A DNA stretch of 64,000 bases from Sphingomonas sp. Root710 (GTDB lineage Bacteria; Pseudomonadota; Alphaproteobacteria; Sphingomonadales; Sphingomonadaceae): NCBI RefSeq assembly GCF_001429065.1, contig NZ_LMIB01000001.1, positions 1,656,172 to 1,720,171 on the forward strand, given 5' to 3'. Both the position numbers and the translations under genes were made by a program. Every line of letters begins with the position of its first letter. Within the stretch, counting starts at the first letter, position 1. A model generated the notes under the pieces. It was not told where the DNA came from and made no database searches. It was given only the letters and a program-made list of their open reading frames with translations. Shown here piece after piece: positions 24,610-33,217 of the stretch.

Positions 24610-26880
24610 ATGCAAGACATTTCAGGGAAACGTCCGACTGCTTATCAATCGCCGAACCATGGCCGGTTTCGGGGCCGCGCGCTGAGCAGATTTGCCGGCA
24701 CGCTCGCGACATTCGCGATCACAGCGGCACTATCGTCGGCCGGACATGCCCAGAGCGGCCAGGCCGCAGGCGATAGCGGCCGGCTCGACGAGATCGTCGT
24801 CACCGCCCAGAAAAGAACCCAGAACATCCAGCAGGTCGGCATCACGATGCAGGCGGTGACCAGCGACCAGCTGGTCAAGGCCAATATCCTGCAGGCGGCA
24901 CAGCTCGCCAATGTCGTGCCGGGTCTGAACGTAGCGGGCGCGGCCGGTGGCCAGGTCGTGCTGTTCGGCATTCGCGGCGTGGTCCAGCAGGATTTCGTCG
25001 GGTCCGCGGAGTCCCCCGTCGCCGTCTATATCGACGATGGCTATGTCGCGGCGAACTCGATCTCCTCGGTCGGCCTGCTCGACGTCGATCATGTCGAGGT
25101 GCTGAAGGGGCCGCAAGGCACGCTGTTCGGGCGGAACGCCACCGGCGGCATCGTGAACATCTTCACCAAGAAGCCGACCGACAGCTATCAGGGCTATGCG
25201 CGCGCCACCGGCGGTTCGCACAGCACGCTGCGGTTCGAAGGCGCCGTCGGCGGCCCGCTCTCGGATGTCCTGAGCTTCCGCGTCGCCGGGGTCTATAATC
25301 GCAACGGCGCGTGGATAAAGAACACGTCCCCCCTCGGCGGCGACCTTGGCGGCGAGCATGGCTTCGCCCTGCGCGCGCATCTGGAATATGACCCCAAGAC
25401 CAACTTCACCGCCTTGCTGACCGTGCACGCTTCGCGGACGTGGACGTCATGGGGGCCCTATTTCGCGGCGTCGGTCCGCCAGGTGTTCGACGCCGGCAAC
25501 AATGTGATCGACTCGGTCGCGGTCGCGGGGCCGACCGGGCTCGGCACGCCTGCATCCGATCCGAAGCATCTGACCATGGAATCCGCGCAGGCCCAGTCGC
25601 ATCATGGCCTGGGCAATTCGATGACCGGGGCCACCGCCAAGCTGACCTGGGACGTCGGCCCGCAGATCGTTTCGATCACCGACTACAAGAAGACCACCAA
25701 TCATAATTTCGTCGACGACGATTCGACCTCGTTCCTGCTGATCGACACCAACAACAATGACTTCGCCGACAATTTCTCGCAGGAAATCCGCATCTTCCGC
25801 GACAAGGGAGAGTTCCGCTGGTATGGCGGCCTCTATTATCTCCACATCAAGTCGGGCGTTAACCCGCAGCGCAACTGGATCTATGTCGGCAATGTGCGGG
25901 CCGACGACCTCGCGACGCTCAGGACCGACTCCTATTCGGCATTCGGCCAGCTGGAATATGACTTCGCACCGAAGTTCACCATCGTCGCCGGCTTCCGCGC
26001 GACGAAGGAGGTCAAGGACTATGACTATTCCTCGACCCTGTACACGCTGGGCGGCAGCCTGATCGGCCCTGCGCGGACGCCCTTCAGCGGGCATAGCAAC
26101 AAGATGCTCTATTCGGGCAAGGCGCAGATCGAGTTTCATCCCAGCCGGGACCTGATGTTCTACGCCGGCTATAACCGCGGCACGAAGGCGGGCAGCTTCA
26201 ACGTGCCCTTCGCCGGCGGCACCGCCTATCCCGACAGCGCGATCCCCTATCGGAGCGAGACGCTGCACGCCTTTGAAATCGGCCAGAAAGCGACGCTGTT
26301 CGATGGCGCCGCCCGGTTCAACTCGGCGATATTCTATTATGACTACCAGAATTACCAGGCGTTCAATCTGATCGGCCTTTCCACCCAGGTCACCAATCGC
26401 GATGCGCGGACCTATGGCGGCGAGGTCGATTTCGAGGCCAAACCCGCGCCGCATTTCGCGGTGCAGCTGTCGGGCAGCTACACCAACAACAAGGTCTATG
26501 ACGTCGACCTGGGCGGGCCGTCGCTGGTCACGCGCATCGCGCCCTATACGTCCAAGTGGAAAGGATCGGCCCAGGCCCGCTATGATTTCGACATCGGCAC
26601 CGGCAATGTCGCCCTGACCGCGGGGGCAGACTATACGGGCACCTTCTGGTACTCGCTCACCAATTATACGAGCACCCGGGTCCCCGGCCATGTCGTCGGC
26701 CGGGCCAGCATCGGCTGGACCGACGAACGCGACCTGTGGTCGCTCGTGTTCGATGTCCAGAACATCACCGACAAGCGCTACAAGACGGTCGGCTTCGACC
26801 TGAGCGGCATTTGCGGCTGTTCGGTCGAGGCCTATGGGCGGCCGCGCTGGTACAGCCTCACGCTCGGCCGCAAGTTCTGA
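24610..26880 (+). CDS. TonB-dependent outer-membrane receptor
   Basis: A 756-residue receptor. The N-terminal 50 residues contain a Sec signal, and the TonB box region is DEIVVTAQKR. The plug follows with LANVVPGLNVAG and VEVLKGPQGTLFGRNATGG, which marks the sphingomonad-type receptors used for organic substrates as much as for siderophores. A 22-strand barrel ends in the typical C-terminal Phe (YSLTLGRKF). The ATG at 24610 is preferred, but an in-frame GTG at 24604 is possible; AGGGGG precedes both. It is the first gene of a rightward group with a small membrane protein, GST, SDR and glycosidase, and is probably controlled by the divergent TetR. The substrate is unknown. Confidence 0.92.
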   Translation: MQDISGKRPTAYQSPNHGRFRGRALSRFAGTLATFAITAALSSAGHAQSGQAAGDSGRLDEIVVTAQKRTQNIQQVGITMQAVTSDQLVKANILQAAQLANVVPGLNVAGAAGGQVVLFGIRGVVQQDFVGSAESPVAVYIDDGYVAANSISSVGLLDVDHVEVLKGPQGTLFGRNATGGIVNIFTKKPTDSYQGYARATGGSHSTLRFEGAVGGPLSDVLSFRVAGVYNRNGAWIKNTSPLGGDLGGEHGFALRAHLEYDPKTNFTALLTVHASRTWTSWGPYFAASVRQVFDAGNNVIDSVAVAGPTGLGTPASDPKHLTMESAQAQSHHGLGNSMTGATAKLTWDVGPQIVSITDYKKTTNHNFVDDDSTSFLLIDTNNNDFADNFSQEIRIFRDKGEFRWYGGLYYLHIKSGVNPQRNWIYVGNVRADDLATLRTDSYSAFGQLEYDFAPKFTIVAGFRATKEVKDYDYSSTLYTLGGSLIGPARTPFSGHSNKMLYSGKAQIEFHPSRDLMFYAGYNRGTKAGSFNVPFAGGTAYPDSAIPYRSETLHAFEIGQKATLFDGAARFNSAIFYYDYQNYQAFNLIGLSTQVTNRDARTYGGEVDFEAKPAPHFAVQLSGSYTNNKVYDVDLGGPSLVTRIAPYTSKWKGSAQARYDFDIGTGNVALTAGADYTGTFWYSLTNYTSTRVPGHVVGRASIGWTDERDLWSLVFDVQNITDKRYKTVGFDLSGICGCSVEAYGRPRWYSLTLGRKF

Positions 26881-26894
26881 CCGGGCGGCGGGAG

Positions 26895-27248
26895 GTGACG
26901 GATATATCGACGGTCCGGGCCGGCGAGGGTCGCCCGGACCTTCTCGATCGGCTGCACGACCGTTTCCGGCCGCAGTTCGGCCGGCGATGGTGGAAGCTTG
27001 CCGGGCAGAGCGTCTATCTCAACCCGCCGGCGCTCATGCCCGGTCTCTACAATGTGGCGACCGGGCGATCGCTCGACGGCTTCTCCCCGATGATGATGTT
27101 GCTGCTGGGCACCATCCAGGCGGCGGTGATGCTGTTCGCGATCGAAACGAAGAGCCGCGCGCTGTTCATCAGCCTCTTCCTCTCCGTGATCATGACGGCG
27201 TCGATGCTGATTATCTGGGTGCTGCGCGCGATCCTGCACATCTGGTGA
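26895..27248 (+). CDS. Small membrane protein of unknown function
   Basis: A 117-residue protein with a soluble N-terminal half (LLDRLHDRFRPQFGRRWW) and two membrane helices near residues 65-85 and 92-113 (MMMLLLGTIQAAVMLFAI and ISLFLSVIMTASMLIIWVL). The open frame extends back into the receptor gene. I chose the GTG at 26895, 14 bases after the receptor stop, with GGGAG close by, although the spacing is short. It sits between the receptor and GST genes on the same strand. No family recognised. Confidence 0.6.
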   Translation: MTDISTVRAGEGRPDLLDRLHDRFRPQFGRRWWKLAGQSVYLNPPALMPGLYNVATGRSLDGFSPMMMLLLGTIQAAVMLFAIETKSRALFISLFLSVIMTASMLIIWVLRAILHIW

Positions 27249-27278
27249 ACATAGACTGCCGTCGCCAAGGAACCGGAC

Positions 27279-27983
27279 ATGATCGAATTCTATTATTATC
27301 CGACCCCGAACTGCAAAAAGGTGGCGATCTTCCTCGAGGAATCCGGGCTCGACTACAAGGTCACGCCGGTTGCGATCACCAAGGGCGAGCAGTTCGAACC
27401 CTCGTTCCTGAGGCTGTTTCCCAATAACCGCATCCCCGGCATTGTCGACCATGCCCCAGCCGATGGCGGAGAGCCGCTGCGCGTCTTCGAGTCCGGCGCG
27501 ATCCTTTTCTATCTCGCCGAGAAGAGCGGTAAGTTCCTGCCGGCCGACATTCGCGGGCGGGCCGAGGTGCATAGCTGGCTGATGTGGCAGATGGCGGGGC
27601 TGGGCCCGATCTGCGGGCAGAGCCATCACTTCCATGGCTATGCCCCGCCCGGGCAGGACTATGCGACGACGCGCTTCTTCAATGAAGCCGGGCGGCTTTA
27701 TGCCGTGCTTGACCGGCTTTTGGCCGAGCGAGACTATATCGCAGGTGATTATTCGATTGCCGATATGGCCTGCTACCCCTGGGTTGCCGAGCATGGGCAG
27801 CAACGGCAATCGCTCGACGACTTTCCGCATGTGCAACGATGGTTCGCGACGATATCGCAGCGCCCCGCGATCGATCGCATGCGGACGCTTGCCGATGCGA
27901 TCGACTCCAACGTGAAGGTCACCGACGAGTCCCGGAAATTCCTCTTCGGCCAGACCGCCCAGCAGGTGCGCCAGCGGGGTTAG
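27279..27983 (+). CDS. Glutathione S-transferase family protein (YfcG/YghU-like)
   Basis: A 234-residue two-domain GST. The thioredoxin-like N-domain begins IEFYYYPTPNCKKVAIFLEE and contains the glutathione-binding RIPGIVDH and FESGAILFYLAEKSG. The C-domain has the typical WLMWQMAGLGPICGQ and the N-capping YIAGDYSIADMACYPW. The NCKK segment near the start resembles the Nu/YghU class with disulfide reductase activity. It follows the membrane protein gene by 30 bases and may belong to the same transcript. Role in detoxification or ring opening of the substrate imported by the receptor is inference. Confidence 0.88.
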   Translation: MIEFYYYPTPNCKKVAIFLEESGLDYKVTPVAITKGEQFEPSFLRLFPNNRIPGIVDHAPADGGEPLRVFESGAILFYLAEKSGKFLPADIRGRAEVHSWLMWQMAGLGPICGQSHHFHGYAPPGQDYATTRFFNEAGRLYAVLDRLLAERDYIAGDYSIADMACYPWVAEHGQQRQSLDDFPHVQRWFATISQRPAIDRMRTLADAIDSNVKVTDESRKFLFGQTAQQVRQRG

Positions 27984-28042
27984 CGCGCAGGTTTCGAACG
28001 CATACCCTCGCATCCTAATCGCCCGCCGGCAGTTAACGGCGC

Positions 28043-28834
28043 ATGGCACAGCATATCTTATCTTTCGACCCGGCCTCGGTCGCCGTCGTGACGGGCGGGG
28101 AGTCGGGGATCGGGCGGGCTGCGGCGATCAGGCTGGGCAAGGCGGGGTTGCCGGTCGTCCTTACCTATTTCGCCGATGCGGCGGCCGCGGATGGGACGGT
28201 GGAGGCGATCGTTCGGGGCGGCGGCAAGGCGGTGGCGGTGCAGGCCGATGTCGGCGACGAGCAGGCGGTGGAGGCGCTGTTCGAGCGGGCGGAGCGCGCG
28301 TTCGGCACGGCCGACCTGCTCGTCAATTCGGCGGGGCTCAACATGTCCGGCGTGATGCTGCCCGACATGGCGCTGGCGCAGTTCGACCGGCTGATGCGGA
28401 CCGATCTTTATGGCCCCTTCCTGACGTGCCGGCGGATGGTGCGGGCGCTCGACGCCGCGCGGCGGGGCGGGCGGATCGTCAACATCTCGTCGATCCATGA
28501 GCGTGCGCCGCGGCCGGGCGGCGTCGATTATGACGCCGCCAAGGGCGGGCTGGCGCAGTTGACGGCGACGCTCGCGCTCGAGCTTGCCCCCCGGCATATC
28601 GCGGTCAACGGGATCGCGCCGGGGATGATCCTGACGCCGATGAACCAGAGCGCGCTCGACCATCCCGACGAGCTGCGGCGCAAGGAGAGCGCGATCCCCT
28701 GGGGCCGCGCGGGGACGCCCGACGAGGTGGCCGACCTGATCCTGTTCCTGCTGTCGCCCGCCGCCGGCTATATCACCGGCACCACCGTGACGATCGACGG
28801 GGCGCTGTCGCTGACCGTCGCGCAAGGAGCCTGA
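28043..28834 (+). CDS. Short-chain dehydrogenase/reductase
   Basis: A 263-residue classical SDR. It has the cofactor motif TGGESGIGRA, NSAG, the catalytic Ser in NISSIHE and Tyr-x3-Lys in YDAAK, then the usual AVNGIAPGMILTPM and the C-terminal YITGTTVTIDGA. It resembles glucose 1-dehydrogenase and sugar dehydrogenases of the SDR family. The next gene starts 4 bases after its stop, which implies an operon with the glycosidase-like gene and so a carbohydrate substrate, though the specificity cannot be read. Confidence 0.88.
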   Translation: MAQHILSFDPASVAVVTGGESGIGRAAAIRLGKAGLPVVLTYFADAAAADGTVEAIVRGGGKAVAVQADVGDEQAVEALFERAERAFGTADLLVNSAGLNMSGVMLPDMALAQFDRLMRTDLYGPFLTCRRMVRALDAARRGGRIVNISSIHERAPRPGGVDYDAAKGGLAQLTATLALELAPRHIAVNGIAPGMILTPMNQSALDHPDELRRKESAIPWGRAGTPDEVADLILFLLSPAAGYITGTTVTIDGALSLTVAQGA

Positions 28835-28838
28835 CGCG

Positions 28839-29741
28839 ATGGTGGCCTATGTCGTGGAAGAATTGCAGCAGGTGACGCTGGACATTGCCGGGCCCGACGG
28901 GCGGCTGGCGCATCATGACCTGATGAGCCCGTTCGTATGGACCGAGGGAGATACCTATCGCCTGCTCGTCCGCGTGCTGCCCAACCCGCTGGGGCCGGGC
29001 GATCCGACGGGGATCATCTGGGGCGGCAATTCCGATGACGGCGTGAATTTCCGGATGCGGGAGGCGCCGGCGATCAGGCCCGGGCCCAATCCGGACGATG
29101 CCGGCGGGTGCGAGGACCCAACCGTGGTGCGCGGCGAGGACGGCGCCTATCTGATCTTCTACACCGGGGTCGACGCGAAGCGATCGCAGGGCGCGCTGCT
29201 GGTGGCGAAGGGGCCGGACCTGACCGACCTGCGGGAGCAGCGGGTGATGCTGAAGGCGCCCGAAGGCGAGGGCAACATCAAGGAAGCGACGCTGGCGCAA
29301 GGATCGGACGGCCGGTTCAGGCTGTTCTACGAATATGCCAAGGACAATGCGTCGCGGATCGGAATGGCGGAGGGGCCGACGGTGGAGGGGCCATGGACGG
29401 TCGTCGACGACCCCTTCTCGATCCGCGAGGACGGCTGGGACAATTGGCATCTGTCGACCGGGCCGATCGTGCAGCGGCCGGGCCATGATCCGGTAATGTT
29501 CTATAATGGCGCGACCGCGGATGCGCGGTGGCGGATCGGCTGGATCAGCTTCGCGCCCGATTTCAGCCGGGTGACGGGGCGCGGGCTGGAGCCGATCATC
29601 ATGCCGCCGCCGGCCAAGAGCCGCGACGCGGTGGACATCGCCTTTGCGGCGTCATGCCTGGTGCAGGGCGAGGCGATCTGGCTCTATTATTCGCTGGAAG
29701 ACAAGATGCTGCGGCGGGCGCGGGTGCGCCGTTACGAATAA
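28839..29741 (+). CDS. GH130/GH43-like beta-propeller glycosidase or phosphorylase
   Basis: A 300-residue protein with no signal peptide. The pattern of blades matches five-bladed beta-propeller enzymes: acidic residues in the loops GGCEDPTVVRGEDGAYLIFY, then EGNIKEATLAQGSDGRFRLF and WDNWHLSTGP. The EDPTVV box resembles GH130 mannoside phosphorylases, while GH43 and GH117-like enzymes share the fold. It follows the SDR gene with a 4-base gap. With the receptor and the SDR it suggests import and breakdown of a glycan or glycoside, by inference. Confidence 0.7.
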   Translation: MVAYVVEELQQVTLDIAGPDGRLAHHDLMSPFVWTEGDTYRLLVRVLPNPLGPGDPTGIIWGGNSDDGVNFRMREAPAIRPGPNPDDAGGCEDPTVVRGEDGAYLIFYTGVDAKRSQGALLVAKGPDLTDLREQRVMLKAPEGEGNIKEATLAQGSDGRFRLFYEYAKDNASRIGMAEGPTVEGPWTVVDDPFSIREDGWDNWHLSTGPIVQRPGHDPVMFYNGATADARWRIGWISFAPDFSRVTGRGLEPIIMPPPAKSRDAVDIAFAASCLVQGEAIWLYYSLEDKMLRRARVRRYE

Positions 29742-29769
29742 GCGGGTGATGATCGCGGCCCGCCCTCAC

Positions 29770-30018
29770 TCATGCGTCGACCATGCCGCGATCGGGATTC
29801 TCGTTGTCGGCCAGTTCGCCGGGGCCCTGCGGCCGCGACGGGCCCCCCGCCAGTCTTTCGCGGCGCGCCTCCCGGGCATCGGCGAGCGCCGCCTCGGCAG
29901 CCCAAGCCAGGGCGGCCCGTTCGGCGACCTCGCGAATATTGGCGAGGGTCGAACCTGCGGCGCGGACGCGCTGGGCATGTTCCTGATCGCGGCAGAATGT
30001 TGCAGTCATGAGCATCAT
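29770..30018 (-). CDS. Small conserved-looking protein, Ala/Arg-rich
   Basis: An 82-residue soluble protein with helical composition (REVAERAALAWAAEAALADA) and an ending NENPDRG that I associate with small uncharacterised sphingomonad proteins. AAGGA lies 4 bases before the ATG at 30018; three other Met codons follow closely and could be the start. It is 25 bases downstream of another tiny gene (30044-30220) and probably in the same transcript. Function unknown. Confidence 0.6.
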   Translation of the reverse strand: MMLMTATFCRDQEHAQRVRAAGSTLANIREVAERAALAWAAEAALADAREARRERLAGGPSRPQGPGELADNENPDRGMVDA

Positions 30019-30043
30019 ATTTTCCTTCGAACCGGCGCGTGGA

Positions 30044-30220
30044 TCACGCGCGCATCAACAGGCTGCCGGGCGTCGCGCCCAGCGTGCGCTGCAGCGAATC
30101 GATTTGCCGGGCATAGCCCTTGGCGAGGCCGAGATGCGCGAGGCGGGAGGGCGCGCAGACCGCCGCAGCGCTGCGCATGAGAGAAACCTGGTGACGGTGA
30201 AGAAGATCGTTGAGATCCAT
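30044..30220 (-). CDS. Tiny conserved-looking protein (58 residues)
   Basis: A 58-residue frame, MDLNDLLHRHQVSLMRSA at the N-terminus and GLAKGYARQIDSLQ in the middle. The opening is one I associate with small sphingomonad proteins usually placed beside the gene type found next to it. A clear AGGAG lies 7 bases before the ATG at 30220. Predicted helical, no signal or membrane segment. It is first of a two-gene leftward unit. Function unknown. Confidence 0.6.
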   Translation of the reverse strand: MDLNDLLHRHQVSLMRSAAAVCAPSRLAHLGLAKGYARQIDSLQRTLGATPGSLLMRA

Positions 30221-30583
30221 GATGGTCTCCTGCGAAGAGAGGAGCGCGGCGGATCATCGGATCAACTGGCGCATGCAGACATTCGGCCAGCAACATCATG
30301 TATATAGGGAGCCGGCGGCGGATTTCATACCCCCCGGGGCCGGATTTATCGATTGTCCGATCATGGCTGGAAGCACGCAGCGCGACCGGCGCGTGCGGCC
30401 CACATCAAAATCTGGCGGCCTCGTCTTTCTTTTCCGACCCTTATGTGCCATAGTAGCCGTGCTGACGTCGCATTCGACGGATATTTGGCGCCGTGGCGTC
30501 CACCTGTCCCCTTATAGCCTCAAGAAGCCGGGATGCTCCGCTGTTGGAGTATGCCCGTCACCCGTGGGACAAAGGATACCCAT
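30221..30583. other. Promoter and leader region of the cold-shock gene
   Basis: About 360 bases between the divergent tiny gene and cspA. The long distance to the cspA start is compatible with an extended 5' leader as seen in other cold-shock genes, but I cannot place the transcription start. No convincing gene on either strand. Confidence 0.35.
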
Positions 30584-30790
30584 ATGATCACCGGAACCGT
30601 GAAATTCTTCAACAATGACAAGGGCTATGGCTTCATCGCACCGGAGACCGGCGGCGACGACGCTTTCGTCCATATCTCGGCGGTGGAACGCGCCGGCATG
30701 CGCACCCTCGACAAGGATCAGCGCGTTTCGTACGAGCTCGAGACCGACCGCCGCGGCAAGACCTCGGCCGTCAATCTGCAAGCGGCCTGA
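30584..30790 (+). CDS. cspA: Cold-shock protein (CspA family)
   Basis: A 68-residue single cold-shock domain with the RNA-binding motifs RNP1 (KGYGFIAP) and RNP2 (DAFVHISAV). It binds single-stranded RNA and DNA, melts structure in mRNA, and is often induced by cold or stress. The ATG at 30584 was chosen over the upstream frame because the family begins MxxGTVKFF. AAAGGA precedes it. A DUF6481 gene follows 142 bases downstream on the same strand, a pairing I associate with sphingomonads. Confidence 0.93.
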   Translation: MITGTVKFFNNDKGYGFIAPETGGDDAFVHISAVERAGMRTLDKDQRVSYELETDRRGKTSAVNLQAA

Positions 30791-30797
30791 TCCCGTC

Positions 30798-30824
30798 GGC
30801 AAGGCGCCCTCGCGGCGCTTTGCC
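30798..30824 (+). terminator. Stem-loop after cspA
   Basis: An 11-bp stem with one G-T pair (GGCAAGGCGCC and GGCGCTTTGCC) and a 5-base loop lies 7 bases after the cspA stop codon. There is no T-run, so it may protect the 3' end or attenuate rather than fully terminate. A second similar hairpin lies at 30870-30893 before the next gene. Confidence 0.45.
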
Positions 30825-30932
30825 CTGGATCGGCCATCCGTCAGGATCTAAACGGCCTGACGCGCGTTCGGAGCGTCGCTGCGGCGACGTTCCGGGCGCT
30901 TTGACTTTGGCAAAGGATGACCAAGACTTAAT

Positions 30933-31334
30933 ATGGCAGGATTTCAGAATCCGGGTTTTCAGGAGCGGCAGAAGGCCGCTGCGGAAGCGAAGACCCAAGC
31001 GCTCGCCAAATATCGGAACCGCACCCCGGTAGATCCGGCAGTGATGGCTGAAAAGGCCGCGCGTCGCGAGGCGCGGGAAGCCGCCGCCGCGGAAAAGCGG
31101 ATCGCCGCCCAACAGGCCAAAGCCGAGGCGGCCGAGCAGAAGCGTGAGGCCGAGCGCCTGGCCGCCGAAGCTGCTGAGGCCGCGATCAAGGCCAGGAACG
31201 AAGCCGCTGCGCAGGCCCAGGCCGACGCGACCGCCAAGAAGGTGGCCGAGCGCGCCCAGTGGACCGAAGAGGACCGGAAGGCCGCGCGCGACGCACGCTA
31301 TGCCGCGCGCAAGGCGCGTCAGGGACGCCGCTGA
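30933..31334 (+). CDS. DUF6481-family protein (charged coiled-coil)
   Basis: A 133-residue, highly charged Ala/Glu/Lys/Arg protein. It begins AGFQNPGFQERQKAAAEAK and continues as one long helix with a coiled-coil pattern (EAREAAAAEKRIAAQQAK) to residue 110, ending in a basic tail ARYAARKARQGRR. The opening is characteristic of the DUF6481 family of sphingomonads. The basic end suggests nucleic-acid or ribosome contact, which is inference, and fits its place after the cold-shock gene. Confidence 0.75.
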   Translation: MAGFQNPGFQERQKAAAEAKTQALAKYRNRTPVDPAVMAEKAARREAREAAAAEKRIAAQQAKAEAAEQKREAERLAAEAAEAAIKARNEAAAQAQADATAKKVAERAQWTEEDRKAARDARYAARKARQGRR

Positions 31335-31346
31335 GGCGTAGCGACA

Positions 31347-31480
31347 TTCAGCCCACACCGGCCTGCAAAGGGCGCTTTCCCGCGCTTCCGGTGCTCACGT
31401 ACATTTGAGTATGCTGCGCTCCGGGTCACGGAAAACCACTGTTTTCGGCTCGGTCTGAACTGAATGCCGATATGCCCAGA
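31347..31480. repeat. Dispersed intergenic repeat, copy A
   Basis: This stretch closely matches 33785-33920 in the same orientation. The best-conserved block centres on CGCGCTTCCGGTGCTCACG and is followed by GCTGCGCTCCGGGTCACG and TTTTCGGCTCG in both copies. Both copies lie just downstream of a coding gene. I take it as a dispersed sphingomonad-type repeat; it carries no ORF. Confidence 0.7.
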
Positions 31481-31563
31481 TGTCCATCCAGTTCCGGGGA
31501 GGCGTGGGCAAGACCGCCTGGCCTCCCTTGCGACGCAGGGCGCAAAAGCGCATGGAGCGCGCC

Positions 31564-32619
31564 ATGTCTCTCCTCGCCCGCCCCGCCGCTCCGTCGCCGC
31601 GCCCTCGCGCGCTGGCGCACTGGTTATTCGTCCTTGCTGCCTTCGTCTTCGCGATCGTGCTGGTCGGCGGGATCACGCGGCTGACCGAGTCCGGGCTGTC
31701 CATCACCGAGTGGAAGCCGATCCGCGGGGTCATCCCGCCGCTCAACGACGCCGAGTGGCAGGCCGAGTTCGATAATTACAAGACGATCCCGCAATATGCC
31801 GCCTTCAACCTCCACATGACGCTGGAGGGGTTCAAGGAAATCTATTTCTGGGAATATCTCCACCGGCTGCTGGCGCGGGGGATCGGCTTCGTGCTGGCGG
31901 GCGTGATGCTCGTGTCGTGGTGGAAGCGGGCGATCCCCGCCGGCTATGGCTGGCGGATGATCGGCATCTTCGCGCTGGGCGGGCTGCAGGGCGTGATCGG
32001 CTGGTGGATGGTCTATTCCGGCCTGTCGGAGCGCACCGAGGTGAGCCATATCCGGCTGGCGATCCACCTGATCGCGGCGCTGACGATCTTTTCCGCGCTG
32101 CTGTGGACCGCGCTCGACCTGTTGCGGCTGCATCGTGATCCGGCGGCGCGGCCGGCGCGGATCGGCGGGCTGGGCCTGGCGGCGGTCCTGATCCTGGGCG
32201 TCCAGATCATGCTGGGGGCGTTCGTCGCCGGCCTGCGCGCGGGCTATGCCTTTGCGAGCTGGCCGAAGATGGGGGACGAATGGTTTCCGGCGGGCGGGTG
32301 GAACCCGGCGCTGGGCATCGCCAATCTCTATGACAATCCGGTGGTGGTGCAGTTCATCCACCGCTGGTGGGCGTGGGTGGCGCTGATCGCCGCGCTCGCA
32401 GTGGCGCGGGTAGCCAAGGCGCGCGGGGCGACGGGGCCCGTCCATGCCGTCGCGACGCTGCTGATCGTCCAGATCGCACTGGGCATCGCGACGCTGCTGA
32501 CCGGCGTCGACATCCATGTCGCGGTCGCGCATCAGGGGGTCGCGGTGCTGCTGCTGGGCGCGCTGCTGTGGGCGGCGCATGGCATCGGCAGCGGAACCGG
32601 ATATCGAAAGGTATCATGA
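31564..32619 (+). CDS. ctaA: Heme A synthase (COX15/CtaA)
   Basis: A 351-residue inner-membrane protein with eight predicted helices. It converts heme O to heme A for cytochrome c oxidase. Conserved His residues appear in EYLHRLLAR, SHIRLAIHL, FIHRWWAW and VAHQGVAV, the two pairs that hold heme in the COX15 family. The motif GGITRLTESGLSITEW near the first helix is diagnostic. I placed the start at 31564, where ATGGAG supplies a Shine-Dalgarno; the frame is open upstream to 31480. The gene stands alone between the repeat and rplM. Confidence 0.93.
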   Translation: MSLLARPAAPSPRPRALAHWLFVLAAFVFAIVLVGGITRLTESGLSITEWKPIRGVIPPLNDAEWQAEFDNYKTIPQYAAFNLHMTLEGFKEIYFWEYLHRLLARGIGFVLAGVMLVSWWKRAIPAGYGWRMIGIFALGGLQGVIGWWMVYSGLSERTEVSHIRLAIHLIAALTIFSALLWTALDLLRLHRDPAARPARIGGLGLAAVLILGVQIMLGAFVAGLRAGYAFASWPKMGDEWFPAGGWNPALGIANLYDNPVVVQFIHRWWAWVALIAALAVARVAKARGATGPVHAVATLLIVQIALGIATLLTGVDIHVAVAHQGVAVLLLGALLWAAHGIGSGTGYRKVS

Positions 32620-32646
32620 TACCTCATTAATTTGGGCCCAATTTGC

Positions 32647-32676
32647 TTGACTCTTTTGGGTGTCTCTGTGCATTAG
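32647..32676 (+). promoter_or_regulatory. Possible sigma-70-type promoter of rplM-rpsI
   Basis: A CTTGAC-type -35 (TTGACT at 32647) is followed 18 bases later by CATTAG, about 60 bases before the L13 start. The -35 fits alphaproteobacterial housekeeping promoters; the -10 match is weak. Prediction only. Confidence 0.3.
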
Positions 32677-32737
32677 CGCCCCGTTCACGCCGCCTCTCAA
32701 CCGGGCGGCGTCATTCGTTTGAAAAAGGTCCAGGCCC

Positions 32738-33217
32738 ATGAAGGCGCTCATGAAGACCACCAAGGTGGCAACGCCGCACACGGTGGAAAAGAAGTGGCAT
32801 ATCGTTGACGCGGAAGGGCTGGTCGTCGGCCGCGCCGCTTCGATCATCGCCAACATCCTGCGCGGCAAGCACAAGCCGAGCTACACCCCGTTCATCGATT
32901 GTGGCGACAACGTCATCATCATCAACGCGGAGAAGGTTCGCTTCACCGGCAAGAAGCTGGGCCAGAAGGTCTATTATCGCCACACCGGCTATGCCGGCGG
33001 CATCAAGGAAGCCCGCGCGGACAAGATCCTCGAAGGCCGCTTCCCCGAGCGCGTGCTGGAAAAGGCGATCGAGCGCATGATCCCGCGCGGGCCGCTGGGC
33101 CGTCAGCAGATGCGCAACCTGCGCATCTTCAAGGGCGCGGAGCATCCGCACGCCGCCCAGAACCCCGAAGTCCTCGACATCGCGTCGATGAACCGCAAGA
33201 ACAAGGTGGGCGCATAA
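32738..33217 (+). CDS. rplM: 50S ribosomal protein L13
   Basis: A 159-residue ribosomal protein with the usual landmarks: [20 protein letters not shown], then [16 protein letters not shown] and the basic [19 protein letters not shown]. It binds 23S rRNA early in large-subunit assembly. The ATG at 32738 or the one at 32750 could start translation. Its stop overlaps the rpsI start (TAATG), the universal rplM-rpsI operon order. Confidence 0.97.
   Translation: MKALMKTTKVATPHTVEKKWHIVDAEGLVVGRAASIIANILRGKHKPSYTPFIDCGDNVIIINAEKVRFTGKKLGQKVYYRHTGYAGGIKEARADKILEGRFPERVLEKAIERMIPRGPLGRQQMRNLRIFKGAEHPHAAQNPEVLDIASMNRKNKVGA

Noticed and set aside
30300-30583. Possible thermosensor or riboswitch in the cspA leader
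   Set aside because: The leader is long enough, but I could not find a conserved fold or cold-box sequence by eye.
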